Shown in pieces: positions 44,373 to 55,639 of a stretch of 64,000 nucleotides of DNA. Positions within the stretch are counted from its first letter, which is position 1. Every line of letters begins with the position of its first letter. Source of the DNA: Artemia franciscana. Its lineage: Eukaryota; Arthropoda; Branchiopoda; Anostraca; Artemiidae. The translations under genes were made by a program, and so were the position numbers. A model generated the notes under the pieces. The model searched no databases, was not told the DNA's origin, and saw nothing but the letters and a program-made list of their open reading frames with translations. The stretch lies in assembly GCF_032884065.1 (NCBI RefSeq), contig NC_088868.1:6335626-6399625 (forward strand), written 5' to 3'.

Positions 44373-45814
44373 AAGATGATCAACGAAGCGAAACCAGAGA
44401 GAGCGTTTTAAGTGGAAACTCTTCAAAGCAGATTGTTCCATGAAATCCATGTAAAAATTTACCAAATAAGGAGACAAAACAGTGCTCATGGTATGGCCCA
44501 TACTCTGAAGGATAAATTTTTTTCGGACTTTATAATACAGAGAGAGGTTGCTGCAAAGATAAACAAGCATTATTATTGTGTCAATTTCCAAGATTTCATA
44601 ATCTAACCAAGCGGAACTTTCTTTTTTAATTTTCTTTGTAAGGCCTATTCACATTTATGGTCATCGCATGAAATGTACATGGAAACTGCATCAAAACTAG
44701 ATAAGATAGTTTTTTCTGCTATACTTTGATTTTTTAACTTGTCAACAAGATCTATGGAATTTTTTGTATAAGATTTCTGTATGGTTAAAAGAGGCTTAAA
44801 AATGGTGGCTAAGAACTTTTCAACATGTGTAGCTGGAGAACTATAGCATGCAACGATATTATGTAACGGAGTGTCTTTCTTATCGATTTTAGGTAAAACA
44901 CAAAATTTTGGGACTGGAAAACCTTTGGGGTAGAATTTTCTGTACATTTGAGGGGTAATTAGTCTATTGTCTTCCAAATTTTCTAATTTTTTTCTCAACT
45001 GCTGGGTGTGTTTATCTGGGGGATCATTTTTATTTCTTTGTAAGTATGTTTATCCATTAAAGGGGTATCTTTTAATTTGATAATCTGCAGACTCCATAAT
45101 TACAACTGTTTCCTGTGTCCGCTCTTTGAATTACTGAAATTTTATCTCTTTTCAAGTTTCGGAGGGTTTATTTTCTTCCTTTCATTGAGTTGAAAGAGAT
45201 ATTGATGGCTATAATCAAGAATACCCTTTACGATTTCTCCCCAAATTAGGTCTGGATTTTCAGCCTCACCATGGGAGCTGATAATTCTAGACTCCACACT
45301 CGTAATAATTTCTTATATATTTACGTGTGCTTGAGCCATTGCAAATTTAGGTCCTTTTGATAGAATGCTTAGGTCCTTGAATGTGAAAACCTTGCAAGAT
45401 AGATTTTCCAAAGAAGGGCCAGAAGAAAATCTAGGAAGGAAAACCCGTTTTCCTTCCTCGTTGTTTAAATTCCAATTCTGAAAATTTTTTCCGTTAAGTG
45501 AGTTTTTGCCAAATGGAAAACGTGTCAGAAAGACCTTTGTGAGATATGTAAATACATAAAGTCTGATATAGTAAAGATTTGAAATTAAATATTTTATTAC
45601 TAAGGACGTATCTATTCTCTGAATAAACAGGCCTTCAGATTGTGTGCCTAAGTGCAGGTTGAAACGTAAAGAAGCAGGAAGAATCCGATTTGTTTGGAAG
45701 TTTCTAAGAAATTGAACTGACAAATAAAATTTGCGTGAACAACAAAGAGAGATAAAACTCCACATTTGCTTAAACGAATTTTAGGTAAACATAACATTGA
45801 TACTTGTTTCCAAT

Positions 45815-46335
45815 GAGTGAGACCATTAGGTAGTTTTCTTAATTCTGGGAAGGATTTAACCCGGGGAGATTTAGTTAGTGGGGTGTATAAAATTCCTTGT
45901 TTTTGTGGTAAGTCTTATATTGGTAGAACTCACCAACAATTTACTGAAAGATTTATTGAGCATTGCAACTCAATAGAAAAAAACCTACAATTAAGAAAAC
46001 CTCCTGAAACTTTTGTTCCGCTTTTGGCTGAACATACATTATTTCATCCCGAACATTTTATACAATTTGATGAGGCTACAGCTATTTCTAATGATAGAGG
46101 TTTTTCTCAGTAGGTGAGAGTAGTGGCGATGGAGGGTATAGAAATTAAAAAAACATATATTTGCTTATCGTTTAATAAATAGAGACACAGGGAATCTAAA
46201 TATTGACCCAATTTATGATTGTCTTTTGAAAAATGAACCAATAGTCAATAAGGGAATTAAAAATTTTACACAATCACCAGGGGACAAGATTACCTATTAG
46301 TCCAAAAAAAGTTGCTTCAATATTAGCTTACAAGA
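45815..46335 (+). mobile_element. Penelope-like element PLE3, GIY-YIG end
   Basis: The plus-strand frame 45817-46113 contains GVYKIPCFCGKSYIGRTHQQ followed by F-x-E-R-x-x-E-H, the GIY-YIG nuclease core of Penelope endonucleases (here GVY...SYIG, with the zinc-like CxC between). The relic continues to about 46335 in other frames, with an N-R-D-T-G-N-L block typical of the C-terminal tail. The preceding RT is absent, so this is a 5'-truncated copy in opposite orientation to PLE1 and PLE2. 46335-46790 may be its 3' UTR. Confidence 0.75.
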
Positions 46336-46794
46336 GGATTATTTCGCAACAGAAGAGTTAACTAAGTTTCAATTTTCGTAATTTTTCCTCAGTTGCTTTG
46401 ATGTTCTCATTGAAGTAACTGTAATAGCTTCTTTTCCTTACGTGGATCAGTAGTGACAATTGTATTCATTAATATTGGTGGTGGTTTTACTTGTTTTTAG
46501 TTTAGTGTTTCTTCTTTTTATCTTGCGTTGAAGACGCCTAGTTTGGATACAGGTGAAATATCCGCGTTATTTTATTCTTTCCTCTCTACTGGCTGAAAAC
46601 TCGTTTGAGGTTTTTTTTTTTTTAGAGTTTTATCTCTCTTTGTTGTTTATTGTCATGTTTTGACATGTTTTGTCACGTTTTGTTATGTTTCAAGATTTGC
46701 ATGGTTTTCAATACAATTAAAAAATCTATAGGGATATTGGTTTATTGCTCCCCATAAGCTTGACGTAAATACATTCATTCTAAGGCCACAATGA

Positions 46795-48402
46795 TTATAC
46801 ATGACGCATGAGACCGAGAAAGGAAAGGATATAATAAACGAAAAATAAAATAAAAAAGGTAAATAAAGAGGATATAGTCAGCCATTGGCAAAATATGAAG
46901 ACGAAGAACAACCAGATATTTCGACAAGGACCTCCGTCAAGTCGTCCTAAGAACTCATAAACAAAAGAAAAAACGAAGTGAGTATAATAAGAGGAGAATA
47001 GATACGGAATCAATGAAAACATCCAGAAATAAATGAAAGAAAATTTGCCAATTGGATTGAATAAGTATTCTTTGCCTCGCAATAGGCTTTGCCTTTATGT
47101 AACTTTGGTTTTGATTAGATATACGGACAGTTTGTCTTAAATTAGACTGGGCGAAAATATTGATTGAGTCTTAGATATTAATTTGCTATAAATTGGACTT
47201 AAGGATATATCCCCTGTGTCTCTATTTATAGCCATCTTTCTGTTTATGTATTTTTTTTTACCTCAATTGCCTCTTTAAAAGATTTTAGTAGGCCATTTAC
47301 AGTCTATATTAAAGTTGCCTCCTCAAAAGGAACCAAAGTTTCAGGATTTTCAAGAATATGGAAGGCCAAAGCAAGTCAAAGTTGTATTTTTTATTCTCAA
47401 ATATCAGGGACTTGTCTATTGGAATTTTGTTTTCATGTAATTGTTCCCCCAGTTGTTGCTGGGTCCTACCAATGTAAAATTTTCCCCATGAACATGAAAC
47501 TGTAGAAACAACTACCCAGTATATGGTGAGTTTTATCCTTCCCCTATTTATAAACTGTTCAACTTTTTGTTCAGTTTTGAAAAAAATAGAGAGACTATGT
47601 TTTTTTCAAATTCTTTCAAGTTTGTCGCTGAGTATGGAGATGTATGGTAATGTGTTGAAAGTTTTATTCTCAAATGCTGAAGTAGCTGAATCAATGGGAG
47701 GCTCCTTATATTCCTGTTTTACGTATTTTAATCGATAAATATTTTCAGTAAGGCTAATTGGGTAGCCATTGCAGAATAGAACATCTTTAACATAATTTGA
47801 TTGAGATTTTACATGATTACGTAAACAGATTTGTAGAACTCTGTCGACTAAAGTGATTATTACCATTCTTTGACAACAGGAGGGTGATTCGACGAAAAAT
47901 GTAGATACCAATCATAATGGGTCGGCTTTTTATGTATAGAAAATTCAAGGCTAGGAGTATTTAACCTTTCACCTCTATTGTGAATTGAAGATTCGAATCA
48001 AAAGAGTTCAAATGTGCAAAAATTCTTTTAAAGAGTTCTGTCCACGTTCCCAAACAGAAAGAATATCATCAACGAAGCAAAACCAGAGAGAGTGTTTTAA
48101 GTGGAAACTATTCATAGCAGATTGTTTTATGAATTATGTTAAAGAATTTCCAGATAAGAAGACAATATAGTGCCCATGGGTATGACAAATATCTGAAGGA
48201 AAAAAAAAATCTCAAAATTTATAATACAAAGAAAACTTGTTGCAATACGAACAAGCTTCATTATTGTGTCATTTTCAAAGGTCTTATAATTCGACCGAGC
48301 ATAGTTTTCCTCTAATTTTCTTCGTATGGCCTGTTCACATTTATGAACATCGCATGATGTGTACATAGAAATTGTACTAAAGTAGATAAGTAGCATAGAA
48401 AA
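46795..48402 (-). mobile_element. Penelope-like element PLE2, 5'-truncated
   Basis: Minus-strand blocks: motif A strand near 48370, V-I-P-M-G-T-I-L-S-S-Y near 48165 (motif B), CFVDDILSVWERG near 48075 (catalytic FVDD intact), the thumb (47911-47606) with NGYP and LPYISILSDKLERI, then the GIY-YIG domain near 47540-47400 with SCSWGKFYIGRTQQQ. The 3' flank 46795-47320 matches PLE1 and includes a hammerhead-like motif. The 5' end stops at about 48402, where Polinton fossil C begins. Frameshifts separate the blocks. Confidence 0.75.
46916..46953 (-). ncRNA. Hammerhead-like ribozyme motif, PLE2
   Basis: The counterpart of the PLE1 motif. Here the second core half GAAA is intact (minus strand, 46922-46919) after CGACTTGACGG and GTCCTTGTC, but the first half reads CTTAGGA instead of CTGATGA. 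The connecting stem sequence is nearly identical to PLE1. As it stands it should not be active. Confidence 0.4.
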
Positions 48403-48906
48403 TAGGGTTTTCTGCCTAACGTGTCATACCCATTCAATTTGCATCCTTTTCAGTTCATCTTAAATCATTTCAACATCAACTATTCCACATTTTGAACATT
48501 TTCCATCCCTACATTCAGAATGAAAACAGGTCGTTGAAAATCAAATTTGGTCTCATTTTTATACTTTTCACAATGTTAACACGGGTTCTAGACTCCACCT
48601 AGATCACCAAATCAATTACCTAATTTTCAAATGAGTTCAGAACATTTTAAATAAGGATTTCCGACATTATTACGATTTCCCGTCCTGAGCTTTCAGATCA
48701 AAACAGGCCTTGTGAAATAAGAATTTGATGAATTTGTGAAATAAAGATTTATTTATATTCTATTTTTCCTGTATTACTGATAAAAGGTAATAATTAAATA
48801 TGATTTATTATCTAGTGGATAGTTGGAACATCAATATCTAAATAATTGATGTTATATTTATTTTTTATTTAAATAACCTTTAGAATGATACCTTTATCTA
48901 ATTTTT

Positions 48907-49131
48907 TCATATCTTCACAAGATCAGCTGCTTTGGAATCAAAATACTTAGTTGCAAATAGATTAACCATTTCACCTTTGAAATCAATAATGACAACAATT
49001 TTCTCTCCATATTTAGCTGTAACACATTTCATTCCTTTAATAGTATATTCTATTCCAATGTCTAAATCTTCTTTCCAAACAGTTCGATTATATTTATTTT
49101 CCATTTCAATTTCGCTTAAAAGTTTTTCCAT
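48907..49131 (-). CDS. Small conserved Polinton protein (DLDIG type), open
   Basis: An open 74-codon frame, MEKLLSEIEMENKYNRTVWK at its start, with DLDIGIEYTIKGMKCVTAKY in the middle and FDSKAADLVKI at the end. Relics of the same gene lie in fossil A (8270-8475) and fossil B (23690-23920). The pattern, with a Y-x-I/V-K-G core followed by an alternating strand K-I-V-V-I-I-D-F, suggests a small beta-rich domain. The function is not known. It lies downstream of the capsid-type frame. Confidence 0.5.
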   Translation of the reverse strand: MEKLLSEIEMENKYNRTVWKEDLDIGIEYTIKGMKCVTAKYGEKIVVIIDFKGEMVNLFATKYFDSKAADLVKI

Positions 49132-49654
49132 TTATTAGTTGCTGATTGTATTGAACAAACATTCCGAATCAGAAATAATTTTATTTCTTTAATAGCCTCT
49201 GGCTTTCTTCCCTAGAATCTTTCATTTGGTGAAAGAATTCTGGGTAGAAATCCAAGCACAAGTCAGAACCAATTTGCGTAATGACGCACTATTTGGTTAG
49301 ATGGTGTGCCTTAGCATTATAGGAAAAGATGGTTTGTATTTTAAATGGGTTTGTATTTTTCATTTTGCTTAAATGTTTCTCCACTTATTAGTAAATAATC
49401 TTATAAACAAATTTCAAAATCGAAAATAATTTATACATTAACATATAATTTATCATCAGTGACTTTCATGATTGATTTTCTTTCTAAAAATATAATCCAG
49501 TAAATGTTATATGGATTAGCAGGTACTTGATCTAACAAAAGTTAAACTTTTATATCAGCAGTTGATCTACTTCCATGAATATTCGATTAATGCTTCGAAA
49601 CATCAAAATAAATAAAGGATATACTTTTTTTAAATCATTGTAACTTACAATTAT

Positions 49655-50107
49655 TCAATCTGATACGACATAAGCATTTTTATGTTTATATCCTATCTGT
49701 AAAAATTGCTGATAAGCGTTAGAATAATCTTCATTAGCATCACTGAAATCCCATTTAAAATCTCCTCGTAGATATTTATATCCATTTAATCTCACTTCAA
49801 TTCTATAAATGTTCATATGCTCCAATACCATATTGTTTTGCGCATAACAGTTTTCTTTTTCAGATTTATGTAACACAAAATCAATTTTAGTTGTATTATA
49901 GCGTTCACCAACTACCTTCCATGTTAATTCTTTATATTTTTTATTCTCACTTTTATATGTATTACACGCTTCCCCGCTTAATTCAAATGAGCTGGCCTTT
50001 CCTAATCCAGCTTTAAGCTTTTCCGCCTTCTTCGTTAATCCAGCTTCTAATTGAGTCACTATGAGTAAACGGGAATGTAACACTGGTAACATCCATGATA
50101 AATGCAT
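49655..50107 (-). CDS. Capsid-type frame of Polinton fossil C (C-terminal part)
   Basis: An open frame of 150 codons. Near its end IYRIEVRLNGYKYLRGDFKW is followed by a D-Y-S-N-A-Y-x-x-F-L pattern, which resembles the second jelly-roll region of Polinton major capsid proteins, where a strand with V-x-L-N precedes Y-x-x-A-Y-x-x-F. The identification is from memory of the family pattern and is uncertain. It sits directly upstream of the DLDIG gene. Confidence 0.4.
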   Translation of the reverse strand: MHLSWMLPVLHSRLLIVTQLEAGLTKKAEKLKAGLGKASSFELSGEACNTYKSENKKYKELTWKVVGERYNTTKIDFVLHKSEKENCYAQNNMVLEHMNIYRIEVRLNGYKYLRGDFKWDFSDANEDYSNAYQQFLQIGYKHKNAYVVSD

Positions 50108-51923
50108 TATATCTACTTTAAAATTTTGAGCTCAAGATTTTATAGTTTTATTGGAAAAGTTGTTTCTTTTTTATATAATTTGATGTATAACGCCTTTAAA
50201 AACACTATTAATATCTTGAAAAAATCCAAATAATCTTGAAAATGGAAAATACATACTAACCGCATGACTTTATTTTGTTTTATTCTATCTTTTAAATAAA
50301 CCGCTATCAAAAGGGTTATTTCGTTTTGTTGTAATGGTTCCACCACCTACTGAAACAGATGTAAAAGTGCTTTCAAACTCGTTTTCTGTCTTAAAGGAAT
50401 CAACAGATTGGGTTTTACCTTTGTACCAAAACATATTAGCAGCTGTGCTTCGACTATCGCCATCTGAAAATTTTAATAGATTTTCAATAGTAGTCGTTAT
50501 GCCTACTTAATCAATATTTTCAATACATTATCAATATACAATATATTCAGCATTTCTGAACAAATTAAATCCATTATTTGTTGAGGTAGCTTCATCCTTA
50601 GTTCGTAGATTTGTTCCATCTAATCGTGTTATTTCACTTTTTCATAAAAGTAGCTATCACTTGGAAAAATCCAAGATTCAACTCCTTTTAAAACGAGATT
50701 ATAATTTAATTATTGAGACACAATCACATTGTTTTTTTCTAATTTTTGTAGATTCATATTTAGTTGTAGAATCATCTCGGTTGTAGAATCATTTCAAATA
50801 TTTACCAATAAGGAGTAACATCTTGAATCATTACCATTTATACACGGAAAAAACTATTAAATAAACTTTAAAAGAGTTTAAAACACTGGAGGCTGATCTC
50901 CGATTGTCAATGAGTGTGTTAACAAGAGAATCACCAGGGATGTAGTTTAAGACCCTTCCCTAAAATTATTGCATCCAATAAGCCGTTCCTCTGTTCACCA
51001 AGATTTTTATTGAAATATCTCTTATTGTTTCAAACAATTTGTTGTATAGATCTCACACCATTTAACTCTCTTTGATTATAATCTATCCAATTTCTTCCAT
51101 ATTCAATCACTTTATTTTTAAATAATTCCAGTCGAGGTTTAATCATAGTGTTATACATGGAACGAGCTTCATCTTTTATATTTTTATGGACACCTTGAAT
51201 AATTTAGAATTGGCGATATTTAAAAAAAAACAACTACCAAACCCGCTACTATACTGTCTTATATACAATAATTATTTCTTATTGATCAACATTTATTATA
51301 AATACATTTTATTAAATAATTTCATTAAACTTTTTTAAGTCCAAAACATATTCAATATTATCTCCATTCCAATCGATTAATCTATCTAATTGATCAGTTA
51401 TAGTCATTTTTAGCGCGTTGATATGTTTGTTTTAATTGATTGGAAGATATTACCCTTCTACAGGAATATCACAGAGAAGCGTTCTAGGTTCTGTTTTCGG
51501 AGCAAAACTCCATATCACATCAGGCGTTGTATTCCTAGTCACATTTGAACTATCCACTAATGAGATGTGAAAATGTATTTTATCAACATGTCTAGTAATA
51601 AAAAGAACATTAGTACCTTCATTATATTTACTACTTAGTTAAGTTCAATTTTCAAATCCTAAAATAAAACAAAATTCACTTTTAAACCAAAATTTATAAT
51701 TCTCTTCCAAAATAATAATAGAGTTTATTGTTGCTAAATTGGATGATATGCTGATTGGGCATCGATCAAGGGATGAATTGAAATAACAAGTTAAAAAATA
51801 ACTTAAACCCTCTTCATTATACAGCCCATTGGGAATAACCGTTAACCCGTTTATTCTTATTTTTTTTCCCTGTATTCAAACGTATTGTTTTAAAATTCAT
51901 CACTAATGTTATACCATGAATAC

Positions 51924-52023
51924 NNNNNNNNNNNNNNNNNNNNNNNNNNNNNNNNNNNNNNNNNNNNNNNNNNNNNNNNNNNNNNNNNNNNNNNNNNNNN
52001 NNNNNNNNNNNNNNNNNNNNNNN
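51924..52023. other. Assembly gap (100 N)
   Basis: Exactly 100 N, a placeholder for unknown length. It separates Polinton fossil C from the first visible zinc-finger exon; an earlier exon of that gene may lie in or beyond it. Confidence 0.99.
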
Positions 52024-52168
52024 TAAACAGAATGGAAAGCCCAAAAACAAATAGGCAATCTTTCAGCCAGTCTTGCAAGACTCTTTGTGTTTTAAAATTA
52101 TATTTTAAAACCTTACCAAGTCTTTACTCCCTGATTTCTAAGGTACATTCATCCTAAATTTTCTTTAG

Positions 52169-52339
52169 AACTTGAAGAAGAACCGTCCAATGAAGACGAA
52201 AACGTGTTTGGATGTACAAATCCTATTTTACTACCCAAAGAGCCGGGTCATTATTTAAACTTACCTTCAGATGTCTCTGACAATCTTCAGGCTGATTGCC
52301 ACACTGTTAAACAGGAGCCAAATATTAACATAAACGATG
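52169..52339 (+). CDS. Upstream exon of the C2H2 zinc-finger gene
   Basis: The 171-bp exon follows a polypyrimidine tract and TTTAG (AG at 52167-52168) and ends at GTAAGC (52340-52345). It encodes an acidic, low-complexity segment with ELEEEPSNEDENVFG, then PILLPKEPGHYLNL and HTVKQEPNININD. A VKQEP string is typical of the linker between the N-terminal domain (often ZAD or BTB) and the finger array of arthropod zinc-finger proteins. Both its splice sites are phase 1, and the acceptor at 59911-59912 is also phase 1, so joining the two keeps the frame, making a Glu codon across the junction. Its own upstream exon is not visible. Confidence 0.75.
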
Positions 52340-55014
52340 GTAAGCTTTTTATGTACTTCTCCAAAATTTGTCTGCCAAAACGAAATTTTGCACCCCCATC
52401 TTCATTGGGAAATGTAGCAAAAGCCGGAATATATTTTTAGTGGATGGCTAAAAATTAATAGACCATAAAATCTTTCTCTAATGGTCGAATTTGTGTAAGC
52501 ATATGCATTGGACAAGTTCTTTTTGGAAACTGGAATGATTAGGACATAGCAATTTCTTGATCAAACCAAAACCTTGAAAAAAAAAACAGTTCATATAGCG
52601 AATGTGTTGGTCTTATTTTCACTTTCTTGTTAAACTTTGATGGTCTGATTCAATCGCAGTGGTGTATTTAGATTTTTTCTTCGGAGAGGAGGGGCGCCAG
52701 TTAAAAGATCCTGGAAGTTCAAAAATTTACCAGTAATTGAGTTATGCTGTGATTTATTACTATGCTACAAAAAAAAGGGTTCAACCAACGAAATCAAAGA
52801 GCTCTGTAATCTAGCTCTAAAGAGCAAAAGTTTGAGGAAGGGATAGCCCTCTCATTGGTTCTATTTAATTTCTGATCGTTTTTTTAGATCATGCCCAGTT
52901 CTAACATAGATGTGAAGGGAGTACCCGCCCTGTAAACAGAGGCTCCATTTGGGCCAAATCTTGGGGTGGGCATGAACTCCATTTTGCCCTCCCCCCCCCC
53001 AACTTTCACGTAAGAAAAAATGCGAGTTTTGGCAGCACATTAATCGAATATTCTAAGTAAAAACTCATTTTCAGCACCCGTGTGTTGCATGGAAATGTAC
53101 TGTAGCCCAATTTGGAACTCAGCCACACTGACCTCTAAGATTAATTATAACATCAAAGATCATAATCAACGAGGTTAAGTGATTAAACTGAAAGTGGAAA
53201 ATTCAACCAGACTAAAGGCTGGCCCTCCTCAGCGAGAAACTTTCTTATTTAAGTAAACAATACGTCGGCGAAAGTAATAAGCGTGCAGTAATTTCAAATC
53301 AATTGGACAGAATGGATTATGTTGGACATAATGGATTATTATGGCCGGCAAAGGGCCCTTTGTGGTGGAAGCTTGGGCCCCCTGAAAAATCTGGGGTGGG
53401 CATTTGCCCACCCTGACCCCCCCCCCCCCCAAATGACGCCCCTGCCTATAAACCCCCATTTCTTGCTGTTAGATTGTACATATCAATAAAAGCAAATTTA
53501 TTCGTAGTGCCTCACTGTTTCGTTTTTTCTGCTTAAGAACTCAAATAATTAAATCTTGGATTGTAATTAAAATTTTAGACGAAACTTGAATGTTTAGTCA
53601 AGATTTCCAATAATAAATGGGCATAATTAATGCAGTCTTTGAAGCATATGCCCCTCCAGCCAGACAAAATTGTCCATTTCCCCTCTATAGTAGCTGATGC
53701 GCAATTATACATCACGAAACATAATTTCAAATCATGAAACATAATTTTAAATTAAAAAAAATGGGTTCAATTAACAAAATTGAAGAGCTCTAATCTTGCT
53801 AATATTTCAATCAAATGAAAAACGATCTAAGAAATGTAAATCCTTCACTGCAGTCATTGTAAATAACACACTGTATATAATTCACTGTAAATGTATTCGA
53901 CATAATCACTGTAAACTCTTACATTGGTCAATCGCTTTTTTCCAACTGTGTACTCACTCTTGATTTAATTCCCTACTCTTCCTGTTACCAAAGCCTGCTT
54001 ACCTGCTGATCAAAATTTTGACTGGATGTGAGAATTAATGTATTTAATGAGAATTAAATTAATTCTAAAAATTAATTTTGAGAGTTAATGGGCTTGAGAG
54101 GGAGGCTGCCTGCCTTCCAAATACTTTGACTCTTCAAAAGGGCACTAAGCCTTTAGTTTCCGTATTGAATGTGTTCCTTTAAATTTTCCATGGTAGCGCT
54201 TTGATGCCTATGATATTGTTTATATGCCCATTTGAAAACCTGCATGTATACAGTTTGTTTTTGTTTAATTGATTTTCCCCCAAAATGTTCCATAAAAGTT
54301 TCACCTTAATACACTTAATCTCATTAGTTACAGGAATCGTAGTAGCAGTGCTAATAAAAAAGACATAGTACTTTTTGGTTATTTTAAAATCCGCAACAAC
54401 ATACCCTGAAAGTTCCAACTTAAAAATGTAAGCCGTTCCTGAGATATTGCTATTACACTCTTTCGACAGTCTACATGCGCATAATTTGTTTTTGATTTAT
54501 TTGAACATCTGCCTTAACATTCCTCGAAACCTTCACCTTAATACCCATAGCTTCAGTTTAGCAGTAGTTGTAGTAACAGAAGTATTACAAGAGAGAGTTT
54601 ATGAGAGAAAAAAAATGGGTTTAATTTAAATAAAGTAGTGACAGGCGTACTAAAACGTGCTAAAAAAAGCAACAACAAATCATTAATTAATAAGAAAAAA
54701 TTCCAACGTTTTGATTCCACATCCGGGAGCCTTTGCCACCGGAAAAAAACTGTGTTAATCATCCAAAGAAAAAGAAAAAGAACGACACAAACGAAACAGA
54801 AAAAAGGAACAAAAGGCAAAACTAATAAATAAAACTCAGATCTTCATAAAACTTCCAAAGTAGGAAAAACTTCCAAACTTTCAAAGTAGTTTTTTTCTTT
54901 TTTTCCCCGTTCATGAAGGCTCACGGATGTGGAGTTGAAATATTCGAAATTTTTTCATTAATTAATGTTTTTTGTTGCTTCTGTTTTTTGTACGTTTTAG
55001 TTTCTTACTGTTTT

Positions 55015-55165
55015 AAAAAGTAGAGTTAAGAGAAAGAGTCAAACTTTAGCGTAAAGAGCGGGGCGTTGATGAGGAAAAAGCCCCTTTCATATACGGAGTA
55101 ATTTCTGTTCGTTTTAAGTTTTAATGTTGCTCCTTACTTTCGTTTAAAAAAGTTGTTTTTTTTTT
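55015..55165. repeat. Right half of the AGTAAGGAGCGAC palindrome
   Basis: A single arm containing AACTTTAGCGTAAAGAGCGG, GGAGTAATTTCTGTTCG and TTGCTCCTTACTTTCG, corresponding to 9596-9720. The left arm and the remainder of the element are absent. Confidence 0.8.
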
Positions 55166-55639
55166 AATTTAATTCTCTGAAAGGTTCACCTGAATGTCCT
55201 TTCTCTTTTCGGATACTGAAGTTCAAACTTGCCCACCTTTCTCAATTGCAAATACTATGTGTAATCAACGGGCGAATAGCATAACTTATAGCCCTTGCCT
55301 CGACGCCCTTGGGGTTCTCAATTATGCTGAACAAAAGGGCTATCGCAAAATGTTGATTGGGCGTGTTTGAGGAATTCATGGGGGTGGAATGGGGATGATT
55401 GCTGCCTTCTATTCACTTCTGTGTCTTCAAAAAGGGTACGAAAATTTTCAATTTCCCATTAAATTCATTATTTTCAAAGTTTTTACAAATACTCCTTCTA
55501 TGCGAAGTGCCTTGGAGAAAAAAAATTAATAACTTGCGCCCATATTAATCTTAACTCAGCAGCACTATTGTGCTGCCTATGTATATTTTTGCCCAAATCT
55601 ATTGCCCAAATGTATATTTTTGCAATTCATTTTGCTGTT

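Larger units (their letters stand above)
42865..45770 (-). mobile_element. Penelope-like element PLE1, RT present, GIY-YIG deleted
   Basis: On the minus strand the blocks lie in PLE order: an N-terminal FTFKDLSILSKGPKFA near 45350, FPVPKFCVLPKIDKKDTP near 44910 (PKxxK motif), the S-F-D-A-V-S-M-Y strand near 44690 (motif A), MGHTMSTVLSPYLVNF near 44490 (motif B), then FRFVD near 44390, where a foreign insert splits the catalytic site; the protein resumes near 43775. The region where copy PLE2 has its GIY-YIG endonuclease is missing at about 43402, so this copy lost roughly 0.4-0.5 kb there. The 3' flank (42870-43300) matches that of PLE2 and holds a hammerhead-like motif. Several further frameshifts are present. 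Confidence 0.75.
48405..51800 (-). mobile_element. Polinton/adintovirus-like fossil C
   Basis: Minus-strand relic of the same family as A and B, with the parts usually found in the capsid region. From right to left are several fragments (51650-50110) with structural-protein style composition, an open 150-codon frame (50107-49655) that resembles the end of a major capsid protein, and the small DLDIG-type protein (49131-48907), which is still open. The left part (48410-48880) parallels 23930-24390 of fossil B. PLE2 abuts it at 48405. The right end lies near the assembly gap. It has many breaks but is somewhat better kept than A and B. Confidence 0.6.

Noticed and set aside
46795-47082. Hydrophobic 95-codon minus frame
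   Set aside because: It lies in the non-coding 3' part of PLE2 and is not open in the matching part of PLE1.
54553-54832. Minus 88-codon hydrophobic frame and plus 64-codon basic frame
   Set aside because: The two overlap as mutual shadows in low-complexity A/T-rich intron sequence.
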